64,000 nucleotides of DNA from Bradyrhizobium sp. (lineage in GTDB: Bacteria > Pseudomonadota > Alphaproteobacteria > Rhizobiales > Xanthobacteraceae): contig NZ_JACRAW010000098.1 in assembly GCF_016213215.1 (NCBI RefSeq), forward strand, positions 62,001 through 126,000. The letters are read 5' to 3'. The notes under the pieces are model-generated. The model did no database searches. It was not told the origin of the DNA and saw nothing but the letters and a program-made list of their open reading frames with translations. The stretch's first letter is position 1. Each line of letters opens with the position of its first letter. This document shows, piece by piece, positions 8,803-17,882 of this stretch. Both the position numbers and the translations under genes were made by a program.

Positions 8803-9477
8803 TCGGGGGCCCCGCTGCGCATCGTTTTCTCAAAGAACTCGGCTCGGCACAGGAAAAGCGATCATGGATCGCAGAATGGCCTCCGGAATCCGGCCGAATC
8901 CAACCCTCACCCGCAATCAAGTGGAGCTGATGCAGGTCGATCCCGTGTCGGCGCCGGAGTTGCCTGGATTTGCCGAACTCGAAATGTCGCCGCGCTCGGT
9001 CGAGTTCATGCTCCAGGAGATGTTGTCGAGTTGCGATTAAAGCGCGGACCACCCGCTTCGGATGCAGGCGCGCTCCCATCTGCTCCCAGCGAGACAGGTC
9101 CGCGAGGTTTGGAACCGTCGTCCGCACATGGCGCAGAGCGGAGGCATCAATTGTCAGCATCGCTGACGTGCCTCGGCAAAAAGAACGCCCTTCTGATGCC
9201 AAACGAAAACTCGTAGCGGCCTCTACGAATTCGTTCTAGTCTTCCCGACGCTCGGTCGACACACGCGACTGACCTAAAGCAAGATCATGTTCAAAGCGCA
9301 ACCACGATTGCCGCTTCGGCAGCAGTGGGATTTTCGTTTGCGCGACCAGCGTTGGGATGATCGGACTGGAGCCCGACTGAACGCCTGACCACGGTTGACA
9401 TCGTTCCACGCGAACTGCTGGCGGCCTGTCGAGAAAGCAGGATCAGAACTGGCGAACTTCAAACGGGAGGAACGGCA
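8803..9477. other. Gene-poor stretch
   Basis: About 675 bases between the DUF4349 gene and the serine hydrolase. It holds only the short remnant at 8864-9040. The remainder has no supported gene on either strand. Confidence 0.5.
8864..9040 (+). pseudogene. Possible C-terminal remnant of an NDUFA9-like epimerase-family protein
   Basis: A 58-residue frame ending in LTRNQVELMQVDPV and a Gly/Leu-rich tail. In length and order it resembles the C-terminal tail of complex I NDUFA9-like NAD-dependent epimerases (pattern TRDQVxLLxxDNVV, then a Leu-Gly-rich end). Nothing upstream encodes the NAD-binding part. The resemblance is from memory of the family and is weak, so it may equally be a chance frame. 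Confidence 0.3.
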
Positions 9478-10674
9478 ATGGCTAACAACTTAAGAGGCGC
9501 ATGTGACGGGATCCTGCAAAGGGTCGTGACTGGCAAGCCCCGCGTTCCGGGCGTGGTGGCGATGATCACCAGTCGCTCGGCCAATATCTATGAAGGCGCC
9601 ACTGGCGAGCGTGTCCTCGGCGGCCCGGCAATGACGACCGACACGGTCTTCGCCATTTTCTCGACCACGAAAGCGATCACCGGCACAGCGATCCTGCAAT
9701 GCCTCGAAGAGGGAAGACTCGATCTGGACGCTCCCGCCAAGACCTACGTCCCCGATATCGGCAAGCTCGAAGTGCTCGAAGGATTCGATGCAAGCGGCAA
9801 TCCGAAGCTGCGGGCGCCGAAGCGCGACATCACCACCCGCATGCTGATGCTGCACACGGCCGGTCTCGGATACGACTTCTTCAACGCCAACTACCTGCGC
9901 CTCGCGCAAGAGCGCGGGCAGCCGAGCGTGGTGACCTGCTCGAAGGCATCATTGATGACACCGCTGCTGTTCGATCCCGGTGAAAAGTGGGAATACGGCA
10001 GCAACATTGACTGGTGCGGCCAGATCGTCGAGAGCATTCGCGGCAAACGCCTCGGCGAGGTGATGAAGGAGCGGATCTTTACGCCGCTCGGGATGGAGGA
10101 CATCGCGTTCTCGCTGACCCCTTCAATGCGGTCACGGCTTGCCGCTATTCACCAGCGCGAAGCCGACGGGTCACTGACGCCGCTTCCAGATATGCAATTG
10201 CCGCCTGACCCGGAAGTCCACATGGGCGGCCACGGACTCTACGCCTCCATCGGCGAGTATATGAAATTCATCCGCATGTGGCTGAACGATGGAGTGGGGC
10301 CGCACGGCCGCGTGCTCAACAAGGAAACTATCGAGGTCGCCGTCCGCAACGGACTGCAAGCGCACCAGACCGTGGTCATGCTGCCCGGCATCATTCCGAC
10401 ATTATCGAACGATGCCGAGTTCTTCCCCGGCCTGAAGAAATCCTGGTCGTATACCTTCATGGTCAACGACGAGGACGCGCCCACCGGCCGGCCAGCCGGC
10501 GCGATTGGATGGGCAGGGCTCGCCAACACGTTCTACTGGATCGATCGGAAGAATGGGTTCGGAGGATATTGGGCGACGCAGATCCTTCCCTTCGGCGATC
10601 CGGCTTCGTTCGGCGGCTCCCTGGACTTCGAGACGGCCGCCTATGCGACTGGTGAGGCGCGCGCGGCAGCCTAG
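9478..10674 (+). CDS. Serine hydrolase, beta-lactamase class C / EstB family
   Basis: A 398-residue penicillin-binding-protein-like hydrolase. The SxxK motif is FSTTK (Ser62, Lys65), the tyrosine motif is YGSN (173-176), and the helix-start motif LMLHTAGL lies between them. The C-terminal third-motif area reads [13 protein letters not shown], in place of the KTG of true lactamases, which suits an esterase or amide hydrolase. GGGAGGAAC directly precedes the ATG as a strong ribosome binding site. There is no signal peptide, so it is probably cytoplasmic. It lies upstream of a monooxygenase with a 230-bp gap; joint action (Baeyer-Villiger ester formation, then hydrolysis) is possible but unproven. 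Confidence 0.85.
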   Translation: MANNLRGACDGILQRVVTGKPRVPGVVAMITSRSANIYEGATGERVLGGPAMTTDTVFAIFSTTKAITGTAILQCLEEGRLDLDAPAKTYVPDIGKLEVLEGFDASGNPKLRAPKRDITTRMLMLHTAGLGYDFFNANYLRLAQERGQPSVVTCSKASLMTPLLFDPGEKWEYGSNIDWCGQIVESIRGKRLGEVMKERIFTPLGMEDIAFSLTPSMRSRLAAIHQREADGSLTPLPDMQLPPDPEVHMGGHGLYASIGEYMKFIRMWLNDGVGPHGRVLNKETIEVAVRNGLQAHQTVVMLPGIIPTLSNDAEFFPGLKKSWSYTFMVNDEDAPTGRPAGAIGWAGLANTFYWIDRKNGFGGYWATQILPFGDPASFGGSLDFETAAYATGEARAAA

Positions 10675-10907
10675 CGCTGGCGAGCGATACGGCCTGCGCC
10701 ACCACGCCCCTTGAGGGAAACGGTCGGCGCAGGCCGTGGCGTGCTTCACCACGTTCCGGCGAGCGCAGTCTTACAGCGGCGCAATCAGCGCAGCGTTGGG
10801 GACGCGGTGTCGCGACCGTTCTCCCTGCCGTGCTGCCCGCTGCGACCGGATGCGTGGCGACAACACAACTGAACGTACAAGAAAGTGCTCACAACAGGAG
10901 GTGTGTC

Positions 10908-12590
10908 ATGGATGTGCAGGTTGATGCACAAAGGGCAGATGCGAAAGCCGATTTCGATGCCATCATCATCGGCGCCGGATTCTCCGGCATGTACATGCTG
11001 CATTCGCTGCGCGACAAACTCGACATGAACGTCACCGTGTTCGAGGCCGGCGACGGCGTCGGCGGGACCTGGTACTGGAATCGATATCCGGGCGCTCGCT
11101 GCGACTCCGACAGCTACATCTACTGCTACACATTCGACAAGAACCTGCTCCAGGAATGGCACTGGTCCGAGCGCTATCCGGAGCAGGACGAGATCCTGCG
11201 CTACCTCGAACATTGCGCCGAGCGCTTCGACCTCAAACCCGACATCCAGTTCGGAAAGCGCGTCGTCGAGGTCGTCTTCGACGAAGGTAGCGAGCTTTGG
11301 ACGGTGCGTACCGACAAGGGCGACGTTGCCAGGGCCCGCTTTGTCATCACCGCCGTCGGCTCCCTCTCGACCGCCAATGTGCCGCAGTTCAAAGGCCTGG
11401 GCTCTTTCAAGGGCAAGTGCTACCACACCAGCCAGTGGCCGCATGACGGCGTCGACTTCACCGCCAAGCGCGTCGGTGTCATTGGCACCGGAGCCACCGC
11501 GGTGCAGGCGATCCCGGAGATCGCGCAACAGGCCAAGCACCTGACGGTGTTTCAGCGCACGCCCGCTTTTTGCGTGCCGGCGCGCAACGGCCATGTCGAT
11601 CCCGAGGTGACCAGGGCGCGCAAGGCCGATTACGACGCGATTCGCCAGCGCATCAAGGATTCGTTCTTCGGTTTCGAGCTGAATTTCATCCCGAAGTCGG
11701 TGCTCGAGTCGACACCCGAGGAGCGCGAGCGGGAGTTCGACAGGATGTGGGACACCGGCGGCTTCGCATTCTGGCTGGGCAACTACCAGGACATGTTCTT
11801 CTCCAAGGAGGCGAACGATGTCGTGGCCGACTACCTCAAGCGCAAGATCCGCTCGACCGTCAACGATCCGGTGGTCGCCGAGAAACTGACGCCGAAAACC
11901 TACCCCTACGGCACCAAGCGCCAGCCGCTGGACACCAACTACTTCGAAACGTTCAACAAGAAGAACGTGCTGCTGGTGGACGCGAGCACCGATGGTCCGA
12001 TCGAGGAAATTACGCCGGATGGCATTCGCGCCGGCGGCAAGGAGTATCCGCTCGACATCATCGTGGTCGCGACCGGCTTCGATGCGCTGACCGGACCGCT
12101 CACGAAACTCGGCATCAAGGGCCGCGGCGGCAGGGCGCTGGCGCAGGAGTGGGAGGACGGCCCGCAGACCTACCTGGGAGTGGCTGTCGCCGGCTATCCG
12201 AACCTGTTCATGATCACAGGCCCGCAAAGCCCCTCGGTCCTGTCGAACATGCCGGTGTCGATCGAGCAGCATGTCGAATGGATCACCGACTGCATCGCGC
12301 ATATGCGGAGAAACAAGCTGACGACCATCGAGCCTGCTCCCGAGGCACAGGACGCGTGGGGCGCCCATGTCGCCGAGGTCGTGAGCGCGACGCTGATGCC
12401 CACCGCCAATTCCTGGTACATGGGCGCCAACATCGAGGGCAAGACGCGCCGCTTCTTGCCATATCTAGGCCCCGAAGGAGTCGGCGGCTATCGCAGGAAG
12501 TGCGCCGAGATCGCCGAGAACGGCTACGAGGGCTTCGTGTTCGCGAGCCGGGGTCAGGGCGGGACAATGCACCCGATTGCGGCGGAATAG
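10908..12590 (+). CDS. Flavin-containing (Baeyer-Villiger type I) monooxygenase
   Basis: A 560-residue FAD- and NADPH-dependent monooxygenase. The FAD-binding GAGFSG lies at 22-27, GVGGTWYWNRYPGARCD at 50-66, the Baeyer-Villiger fingerprint FKGKCYHTSQWP at 167-178, and the NADPH-binding GTGATA at 193-198. The late VVATGFDALTG is the third conserved motif. The expected reaction is oxygen insertion next to a ketone to give an ester or lactone, as in cyclohexanone or 4-hydroxyacetophenone monooxygenases; the substrate is unknown. ATG at 10908 is chosen for the perfect ACAGGAGGTGTG site upstream. The esterase-like gene just upstream would fit hydrolysis of the product. Confidence 0.9.
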   Translation: MDVQVDAQRADAKADFDAIIIGAGFSGMYMLHSLRDKLDMNVTVFEAGDGVGGTWYWNRYPGARCDSDSYIYCYTFDKNLLQEWHWSERYPEQDEILRYLEHCAERFDLKPDIQFGKRVVEVVFDEGSELWTVRTDKGDVARARFVITAVGSLSTANVPQFKGLGSFKGKCYHTSQWPHDGVDFTAKRVGVIGTGATAVQAIPEIAQQAKHLTVFQRTPAFCVPARNGHVDPEVTRARKADYDAIRQRIKDSFFGFELNFIPKSVLESTPEEREREFDRMWDTGGFAFWLGNYQDMFFSKEANDVVADYLKRKIRSTVNDPVVAEKLTPKTYPYGTKRQPLDTNYFETFNKKNVLLVDASTDGPIEEITPDGIRAGGKEYPLDIIVVATGFDALTGPLTKLGIKGRGGRALAQEWEDGPQTYLGVAVAGYPNLFMITGPQSPSVLSNMPVSIEQHVEWITDCIAHMRRNKLTTIEPAPEAQDAWGAHVAEVVSATLMPTANSWYMGANIEGKTRRFLPYLGPEGVGGYRRKCAEIAENGYEGFVFASRGQGGTMHPIAAE

Positions 12591-13030
12591 ACCAGACAAT
12601 CGTTGCAAGGGAGCGGCGTCCAGTGTCGCCGCTCCCGGGAAGCACTCGTGAAAACGTTCGATATTCAACGTGCGATTCGTCAGCGTGACGATTGCCACCG
12701 GACGCGCCGTCGCCTTGCGCCCCCAGATCTATCGGCAATGTCTCGATGATCACCGCGCTTGGCATTGAAACCGGCACCGCCGACGCCACAACGATGCTCA
12801 GATAATTGCCAGTCATCAGCAGCTAGAACGAATAATCAGCATGCTCGCCGGCGGTAAGCTCAAGCCGCGCTATCGTAGCCGGTGCCGAAACCACATGAGC
12901 GCCAACCGGATTACATAGTGCACCGGGATAACTGCGGCTGCTGTCTCGCACTATTCACAGCCACAAGATCGGCCGCAGTTCGATTCCTGGGTCGCAATAG
13001 GATGTGGGTAGCGCGTTAGGAAAAAAGTTC
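12591..13030. other. Gene-poor stretch
   Basis: About 440 bases between the monooxygenase stop and tRNA-Phe (opposite strand). No supported gene. A T-run just beyond the tRNA 3' end (tRNA strand) could end its transcript. Confidence 0.5.
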
Positions 13031-13106
13031 TGGTGCCCAGGGGCGGAATCGAACCACCGACACTGCGATTTTCAGTCGCATGCTCTACCAACTGAGCTAC
13101 CTGGGC
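13031..13106 (-). tRNA. tRNA-Phe (GAA)
   Basis: On the minus strand the 76-nt sequence folds as a complete cloverleaf: GCCCAGG acceptor, D-arm with AGCTCAGTTGG, anticodon loop CTGAAAA with GAA, T-arm GGTTCGATTCC, and an encoded CCA. It ends the housekeeping cluster after yacG, its usual place in this order. Confidence 0.97.
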
Positions 13107-13160
13107 GTCACAGGAAGGGCCCAAGGCCCATCGAGCGGGCGGTTTATAGTGGCCCGAGGG

Positions 13161-13262
13161 CGGCCTGTCTACCACGCTTCGCCTTCGGCTTCGCGTGGCG
13201 AGGCCACCCGAGGCTGAAAGGCAGAGGGTGCCCGGCGCAGCCCCATGGGCGAAGCCCGGCTG
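13161..13262. repeat. Palindromic intergenic repeat between tRNA-Phe and yacG
   Basis: Contains CCACGCTTCGCC / GGCTTCGCGTGG as inverted arms, followed by a GGGCGAAGCCCGG-rich part. It is a non-coding, repetitive type. Confidence 0.45.
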
Positions 13263-13288
13263 CCGCCACAAGTTATTGAAGCAACACG

Positions 13289-13480
13289 CTATTCCACATT
13301 GTCCTCGTCGCCCTCGCGGCCGGGGATGACGTAGGAGCCGGACAGCCAGCGATGCAGGTCGACATCCCGGCAGCGCGACGAGCAGAACGGCCGCGTCGCC
13401 TGTTGCGCCGGCTTGCCGCAGATCGGGCAGGATCTTGGTTTGGGGCGGCTTTCGCCGTCTTTCCTGGATTCATCCGCCAT
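13289..13480 (-). CDS. yacG: DNA gyrase inhibitor YacG, zinc-binding
   Basis: A 63-residue zinc-finger protein. The zinc ligands are CPICGKP (Cys18, Cys21) and FCSSRC (Cys33, Cys37), followed by the family's [17 protein letters not shown]. Known members bind the GyrB subunit of gyrase and inhibit supercoiling. It is downstream of maf with a 62-bp gap, the common maf-yacG pairing. The frame is open upstream into maf sequence, but the ATG at 13480 matches the usual family length. Confidence 0.92.
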   Translation of the reverse strand: MADESRKDGESRPKPRSCPICGKPAQQATRPFCSSRCRDVDLHRWLSGSYVIPGREGDEDNVE

Positions 13481-13542
13481 TGGGGGGCCGAGGTTAGCTG
13501 AACCAGCCGGAATAAGGGGCGCCAGGCCGCAAGGTTCCGGCC

Positions 13543-14172
13543 TCAGACAGTCACCGCATTGAGCCAGCCGAAGCGGATCGGGAACCCCTCGCCGGCGAGC
13601 AGGGTGGTGGTCTCGTAGAGCGGCAGGCCGACGACGTTGGTGTAGGAGCCGACCAGCTTGACCACGAACGAGCCGGCGATGCCCTGCACGGCATAGCCGC
13701 CGGCTTTGCCGCGCCATTCGCCGGAGCCGATATAGGCCTGGATGTCGTCCTCGGACAGGCGCTTGAAGCGCACCCGCGTCTCGATCAGGCGCTGGCGGAA
13801 GGCCTCGCGCGGCGTCACCAGGCAGATCGCGGTGTAGACGCGGTGGTTGCGGCCTGACAGCAGCCGCAGGCACTGCGAGGCCTCGTCCACCAGGTTGGCC
13901 TGGGGCAGGATGCGGCGGCCGACCGCCACCACGGTGTCGGCGGCGAGGATGTAGGCCCCGCGCAACTCGTCGTCGAGCTGAACCGACTTGAGGGCGGCAT
14001 CGGCCTTGGCGCGCGCCAGCCGGTTGGCGCAGGCGCGCGGCAGCTCGCCCCGCCTCGGCGTCTCGTCGACATCGGCCGGGCGCAGCGCATCGGGCTCGAT
14101 GCCGGCCTGATTGAGCAGCGCCAGACGCCGCGGCGAACCGGAAGCAAGAACGAATTTGGGTCGGCCAAGCAT
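13543..14172 (-). CDS. maf: Maf-family nucleoside triphosphate pyrophosphatase
   Basis: A 209-residue Maf/YhdE-type NTP pyrophosphatase that removes non-canonical nucleotides and is linked to cell-division control. The start [14 protein letters not shown] motif ([14 protein letters not shown], residues 7-20) and the catalytic [13 protein letters not shown] are present, and the C-terminal PLYETTTLL region is intact. The frame extends upstream to 14409 through sequence without family resemblance, so ATG at 14172 is used. It is followed by yacG. The expected upstream neighbour infA is missing and replaced by repeated DNA. Confidence 0.93.
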   Translation of the reverse strand: MLGRPKFVLASGSPRRLALLNQAGIEPDALRPADVDETPRRGELPRACANRLARAKADAALKSVQLDDELRGAYILAADTVVAVGRRILPQANLVDEASQCLRLLSGRNHRVYTAICLVTPREAFRQRLIETRVRFKRLSEDDIQAYIGSGEWRGKAGGYAVQGIAGSFVVKLVGSYTNVVGLPLYETTTLLAGEGFPIRFGWLNAVTV

Positions 14173-14400
14173 TGTGCGGATGTCGGGATGCGAAGCAGGG
14201 GGTGAATTGCGCGCGGAACCTATCGGAAGGGGGCTGCTTTCACAACCCGGGAACGGACGACGGCGAAGCTGATTCGCGCATCCCAACAAGCCTGTGCCCG
14301 CTGTCTGTGACGCCGTTGTTACGGCGAGGAACAGCGGGTTTGTATTTCCGTGACAATGGCCGGGCTCAGCGTCGTCGGTACATTCTGTTGAGCCGCAAGC

Positions 14401-14951
14401 TCGCTCCACCTCTCCCGCTTGCGGGGGAGGTCGACGCGCTCGTCAGGGCGCCGCGGGTGGGGGAAAGGTCTGTCCACTCGAACAGCTGCATCTGTGGCGG
14501 CACCCCCCACCCCGGCCCTCCCCCGCAAGCGGGAGAGGGAGCGCACTTCCGCCGTGGCGCGAGCTCAACCTAATCTCATCCTGCTACCCGCTCGCGGCGC
14601 CGGCCTTGGCGAAGCGCCTGCGGATGCGCTGCCAGAGCTGGTCGGCGACATCGCGATAGGCCGACAGCTTCTGCTCGCTCCACCTCTCCCGCTTGCGGGG
14701 GAGGTCGACGCGCTCGTCAGGGCGCGGCGGGTGGGGGAAAGGACTATCCACTCGAACAGCTGCATCTGTGGCGGCACCCCCCACCCCGGCCCTCCCCCGC
14801 AAGCGGGAGAGGGAGCGCACTTCCGCCGTGGCGTGAGCTCAATCTAATCTCATCCTGCTACCCGCTCGCGGCGCCGGCCTTGGCGAAGCGCCTGCGGATG
14901 TGCTGCCAGAGCTGGTCGGCGACCTCGCGATACGCCGACAGCTTCTGCTCG
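14401..14951. repeat. 274-bp tandem duplication containing a phosphatase gene 3' end
   Basis: Bases 14401-14677 recur at 14675-14951 with a constant offset of 274 and only a few substitutions. Each unit holds an inverted-repeat element, with arms CTCTCCCGCTTGCGGGGGAG and CCCTCCCCCGCAAGCGGGAG separated by about 100 bases, followed by the last 94 bases of the low-molecular-weight phosphatase gene. Copy two carries the real gene end; copy one (14584-14677) is an orphan encoding residues equivalent to 127-156. The junctions share GCTCG. Confidence 0.9.
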
Positions 14952-15328
14952 CGGTTGCCTTCGGCGGTGGTGGGGTCCTGGGTCGGCCAGTACTCGACGT
15001 CGGCGGCCAGCGTGCGCGTCAACTCCAGTGCCTTGTGATGGGCCTCGGGCGACAGACTGATGATGAGATCGAAATTGAGCCCCTCCCAGTCCTCCAGCTC
15101 CTCGAAGGTCATGGGCTTGTGGGCGGAGATGTCCTGACCGAGCTCGGTCATCACGGCGACCGCAAAGGGATCGACCTCCCCCTTCTTCACGCCGGCCGAG
15201 CGCACGTACAGCGTCTTCGGGAACATGTGCTGCAACAGGCTCGCCGCCATCGGCGAGCGCACGCTGTTGAGGCCGCAGACGAACAGCACCGATTGCGGAT
15301 TGCGCGCGCGGGGCGGCGCCGCATTCAT
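14858..15328 (-). CDS. Low-molecular-weight protein tyrosine phosphatase / arsenate-reductase-like
   Basis: A 156-residue protein of the low-molecular-weight phosphotyrosine phosphatase family. The phosphate loop is FVCGLNSVRSP, with Cys18 and Arg24 in the CX5R pattern, and the general acid is in TQDPTT (Asp118). Relatives include phosphatases and ArsC-type arsenate reductases; the extra cysteines of thioredoxin-linked ArsC are not evident, so phosphatase is favoured. It lies in the conserved cluster between UPF0262 and the infA/maf position. Its last 94 bases are duplicated downstream. Confidence 0.88.
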   Translation of the reverse strand: MNAAPPRARNPQSVLFVCGLNSVRSPMAASLLQHMFPKTLYVRSAGVKKGEVDPFAVAVMTELGQDISAHKPMTFEELEDWEGLNFDLIISLSPEAHHKALELTRTLAADVEYWPTQDPTTAEGNREQKLSAYREVADQLWQHIRRRFAKAGAASG

Positions 15329-15348
15329 GCGTCACGCTTCTTTGGTTG

Positions 15349-15458
15349 CGCGCATGACCTTGTCGGAAAACCGGTACCCACTTTTCCGGGTCATGACGCC
15401 GTTTGTATTGCGCATGACCTGATCGGAAAACCGGTATCCACTTTTCCGGGTCATGCGC
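15349..15458. repeat. Two tandem copies of a palindromic 45-50-bp repeat
   Basis: Copies at 15349-15395 and 15410-15458 share GCGCATGACC, GTCGGAAAACCGGTA and CCACTTTTCCGGGTCATG, 61 bases apart. The ends are complementary (GCATGACC and GGGTCATG). The second copy ends at the last base of the UPF0262 stop codon. Confidence 0.75.
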
Positions 15459-15955
15459 TAGCCCTTCCAGTGAAGGACTGTGATCAGCGTGAACAGGCGC
15501 CGCGCGGTCTCGAAGTCGATGCGGACCTTGCCCTTCAGCCGTTCCTGCAGCGTGCGCGATCCCTCGTCATGGATGCCGCGGCGGCCCATGTCGATCGCCT
15601 CGATCTTGTCGGGCGTCGCGGTGCGGATCGCCTGGTAATAGCTGTCGCAGATCATGAAGTAGTCTTTGACGATGCGCCGGAACGGCGTCAGCGACAACAG
15701 ATGGGCGACCACCGGCGTTCCATCCTCGCGGCGGATGTCGAACACCAGGCGGTTGCCGGTGATGCCGATATGCAGCGTGAACGGGCCCAGGCCGTCGGCG
15801 CCCGCCGGCGCGAACAGGTTCTCCTCGATCAGGTCATAAATCGCGATCGCGCGCTCATGCTCGATGTCGGGCCCGGACCGGCCGATCGACTCCTCATCGA
15901 GCGTCACGCCGACGATGCGGTTCATCGTATCGTCCTGTTCGGGCGGCTTTGTCAT
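15458..15955 (-). CDS. UPF0262 family protein
   Basis: A 165-residue conserved alphaproteobacterial protein of unknown function. It shows the family landmarks [47 protein letters not shown] and GMGRR-like [14 protein letters not shown] at 15955 overlaps the hisD stop (ATGA), so the two are translationally coupled. Its constant place between hisD and the low-molecular-weight phosphatase is typical; no biochemical role is known to me. Confidence 0.9.
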   Translation of the reverse strand: MTKPPEQDDTMNRIVGVTLDEESIGRSGPDIEHERAIAIYDLIEENLFAPAGADGLGPFTLHIGITGNRLVFDIRREDGTPVVAHLLSLTPFRRIVKDYFMICDSYYQAIRTATPDKIEAIDMGRRGIHDEGSRTLQERLKGKVRIDFETARRLFTLITVLHWKG

Positions 15956-17247
15956 GGCAGGTTGAGGCGAATCCCCACCGAACGCGCATGAGCGTCCAGC
16001 CCTTCCGCCTTGCCGAGCGTCATCGCCGCCGGTCCCAGCGCGCGCAGCTGGTCCGGTCCGCATTTCAGGATCGAGGTGCGCTTGATGAAGTCATGCACGG
16101 AAAGGCCGGAGGAGAAGCGGGCCGAGCGCGCGGTCGGCAGCACGTGGTTCGAGCCGCCGACGTAGTCTCCGATCGCCTCCGGCGTATGCGCGCCCAGGAA
16201 CAGCGCACCGGCGTTGCGGATCCTCACCGCCAGCGCCTCCGGATCACGCGTCATGATCTCGAGGTGCTCGGCGGCGATGGCGTCCGCGAGCGGCACCGCG
16301 TCGTCGAGATTCTTCACCAGGATGGTGGCGCCGAAATCGTTCCACGAGGCGGCCGCGATTTCCGCGCGGGGCAGGGTCTTCAGTTGCGATTCCACCGCCT
16401 GCTCGACCTCAGCGGCGAGGCGCACGCTGTCGGTGATCAATATCGATTGCGCGCTGGCGTCATGCTCGGCCTGCGCCAGCAGGTCGGCCGCGATCCAGGA
16501 TGCATTGGCGCTGTCGTCGGCGATGATCAGCACCTCGGAGGGGCCGGCGATCATGTCGATGCCGACCTTGCCGAACACCAGGCGCTTGGCCGCGGCGACA
16601 TAGGCGTTGCCCGGGCCGACGATCTTGGCAACCGGCGCGATGGTGGCCGTGCCGTAGGCCAGCGCCGCCACGGCCTGCGCGCCGCCGACGCGGTAGATCT
16701 CGGTGACGCCGCCGAGCGAAGCTGCCGCCAGCACCAGCGGATTGAGCTTGCCGCCGGGCGACGGCACCACCATGACGAGGCGCTCGACGCCAGCGACCCT
16801 TGCCGGCACGGCATTCATCAGCACCGAGGACGGATAGGCGGCGGTGCCGCCGGGCACGTAAAGACCGACCGAATGAATCGCGCTGTAGCGCCAGCCGAGC
16901 TCGACGCCGAGGGAATCGGTAAAGCGTTCGTCCCTGGGCAACTGCCGCTTGTGGAAGGTCTCGATGCGATCACGGGCGAGCTTGAGTGCGTCCAGCGTCG
17001 TGGCATCGCAGGCCTTCACCGCCGCATCGATCTCGGCGGCCGACACGCGCAAGGAGGCAGCGTCGAGCTCGAGCCGGTCGAATTTGGCGGTGGCCTCGAT
17101 CAGCGCGGCGTCGCCGCGCGCCGCCACGTCGTCGACGATGGCGCGCGCCGCCGCCTCGACGTCGGCCGAAATCTCACGCTTGGCAGCGAGAAAGCTCGCG
17201 AATCGCTTGTCGAAATCGGCGCTGCTGCGGTCCAGGCGAACGGGCAT
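15952..17247 (-). CDS. hisD: Histidinol dehydrogenase
   Basis: Catalyses the last two steps of histidine synthesis: L-histidinol to L-histidine with two NAD+, zinc-dependent. The 431 residues match the usual length. Clear motifs are [50 protein letters not shown] (zinc and catalytic area) and GGSNHVLPT, then the C-terminal [14 protein letters not shown] at 17247 (MPVRLDRSS) is chosen; the frame extends 51 bases further without conservation. It is coupled to the UPF0262 gene downstream. Confidence 0.97.
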   Translation of the reverse strand: MPVRLDRSSADFDKRFASFLAAKREISADVEAAARAIVDDVAARGDAALIEATAKFDRLELDAASLRVSAAEIDAAVKACDATTLDALKLARDRIETFHKRQLPRDERFTDSLGVELGWRYSAIHSVGLYVPGGTAAYPSSVLMNAVPARVAGVERLVMVVPSPGGKLNPLVLAAASLGGVTEIYRVGGAQAVAALAYGTATIAPVAKIVGPGNAYVAAAKRLVFGKVGIDMIAGPSEVLIIADDSANASWIAADLLAQAEHDASAQSILITDSVRLAAEVEQAVESQLKTLPRAEIAAASWNDFGATILVKNLDDAVPLADAIAAEHLEIMTRDPEALAVRIRNAGALFLGAHTPEAIGDYVGGSNHVLPTARSARFSSGLSVHDFIKRTSILKCGPDQLRALGPAAMTLGKAEGLDAHARSVGIRLNLP

Positions 17248-17377
17248 GATGGGCTTTCCGGGGGCCTTCGAATGTGGCGGTCGAAGCCCCCTGCTCAATG
17301 GCGCGGCGGACCATCGCCGTCAACCCTTGGTGCCCATTCTCCGCTGTCGTCCCCGCGCAGGGCGCGTCGTGGGGCAG

Positions 17378-17872
17378 TTACGCCGTTCCGGGTGGCTTGT
17401 CACCCTCGCCGGCACCCTCCCCGGGCTCGCCGTCCCCACCCTCCCCGGCCTCTGCCTCGCCGGTGCCGAGGTCGTCGGGGCCGAGGTCGGTCAGTTCGCA
17501 TTCCAGGCATTCGACGTCGAGCCGGATCGCCCCACCCTCGCCGAACAGGAGCAGCGCAGTGCCGCCGGGCGGGTCGCTCGAATGAAACTCGATGCCGATC
17601 AGCTCCAGCATGTCGTCCGGCGCATGGAGGTCGATGTTGCGCGACTTGCAGGCCAGCACCCGATCGAAACGCAGAGCCGAGATCAGCCGCCGCGGCTCCG
17701 TTTCGCCTTCCAGGGTCTGATCCCAGTCCAGCCGGCTCATGCCGACCACCAGGCGTCTCTCGCCCTGACGCCAGATGATGTCGGCGGTGCGCACGTGCGC
17801 ATCCTGCACGTGCGTCGAGACGACGGCGAGGTCGTCGGCATCGAGGGCGATCAGTTTGAGCTGTGAAGCCAC
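17378..17872 (-). CDS. DUF2948 family protein
   Basis: A 164-residue conserved protein. The N-terminal 120 residues carry the family pattern (LKLIALDADDLAVVSTHVQDA, MSRLDWD, RFDRVLACKSRNID), and the last 35 residues are a Gly/Glu/Pro-rich acidic tail of low complexity. It lies 10 bp downstream of murA and upstream of hisD, a fixed alphaproteobacterial order. Function unknown. Confidence 0.87.
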   Translation of the reverse strand: MASQLKLIALDADDLAVVSTHVQDAHVRTADIIWRQGERRLVVGMSRLDWDQTLEGETEPRRLISALRFDRVLACKSRNIDLHAPDDMLELIGIEFHSSDPPGGTALLLFGEGGAIRLDVECLECELTDLGPDDLGTGEAEAGEGGDGEPGEGAGEGDKPPGTA

Positions 17873-17882
17873 GCCAAACCCT

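Noticed and set aside
8603..9202. 199-residue minus-strand frame downstream of the DUF4349 gene
   Set aside because: It is antisense to the DUF4349 gene end and the remnant, with no domain and no ribosome binding site.
10785..12368. 527-residue antisense frame over the monooxygenase
   Set aside because: The sense strand codes a complete Baeyer-Villiger-type monooxygenase with all motifs; the antisense frame shows none.
12951..13271. Frame reading QVAQLVEHATENRSVGGS on the minus strand
   Set aside because: This is the translation of the tRNA-Phe gene itself, a well-known false frame.
15349..15458. Two repeat copies 61 bases apart as a CRISPR array
   Set aside because: Only two copies, each palindromic, with a 14-base spacer and no cas genes; they are REP-like repeats. 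No CRISPR array was seen anywhere in the window.
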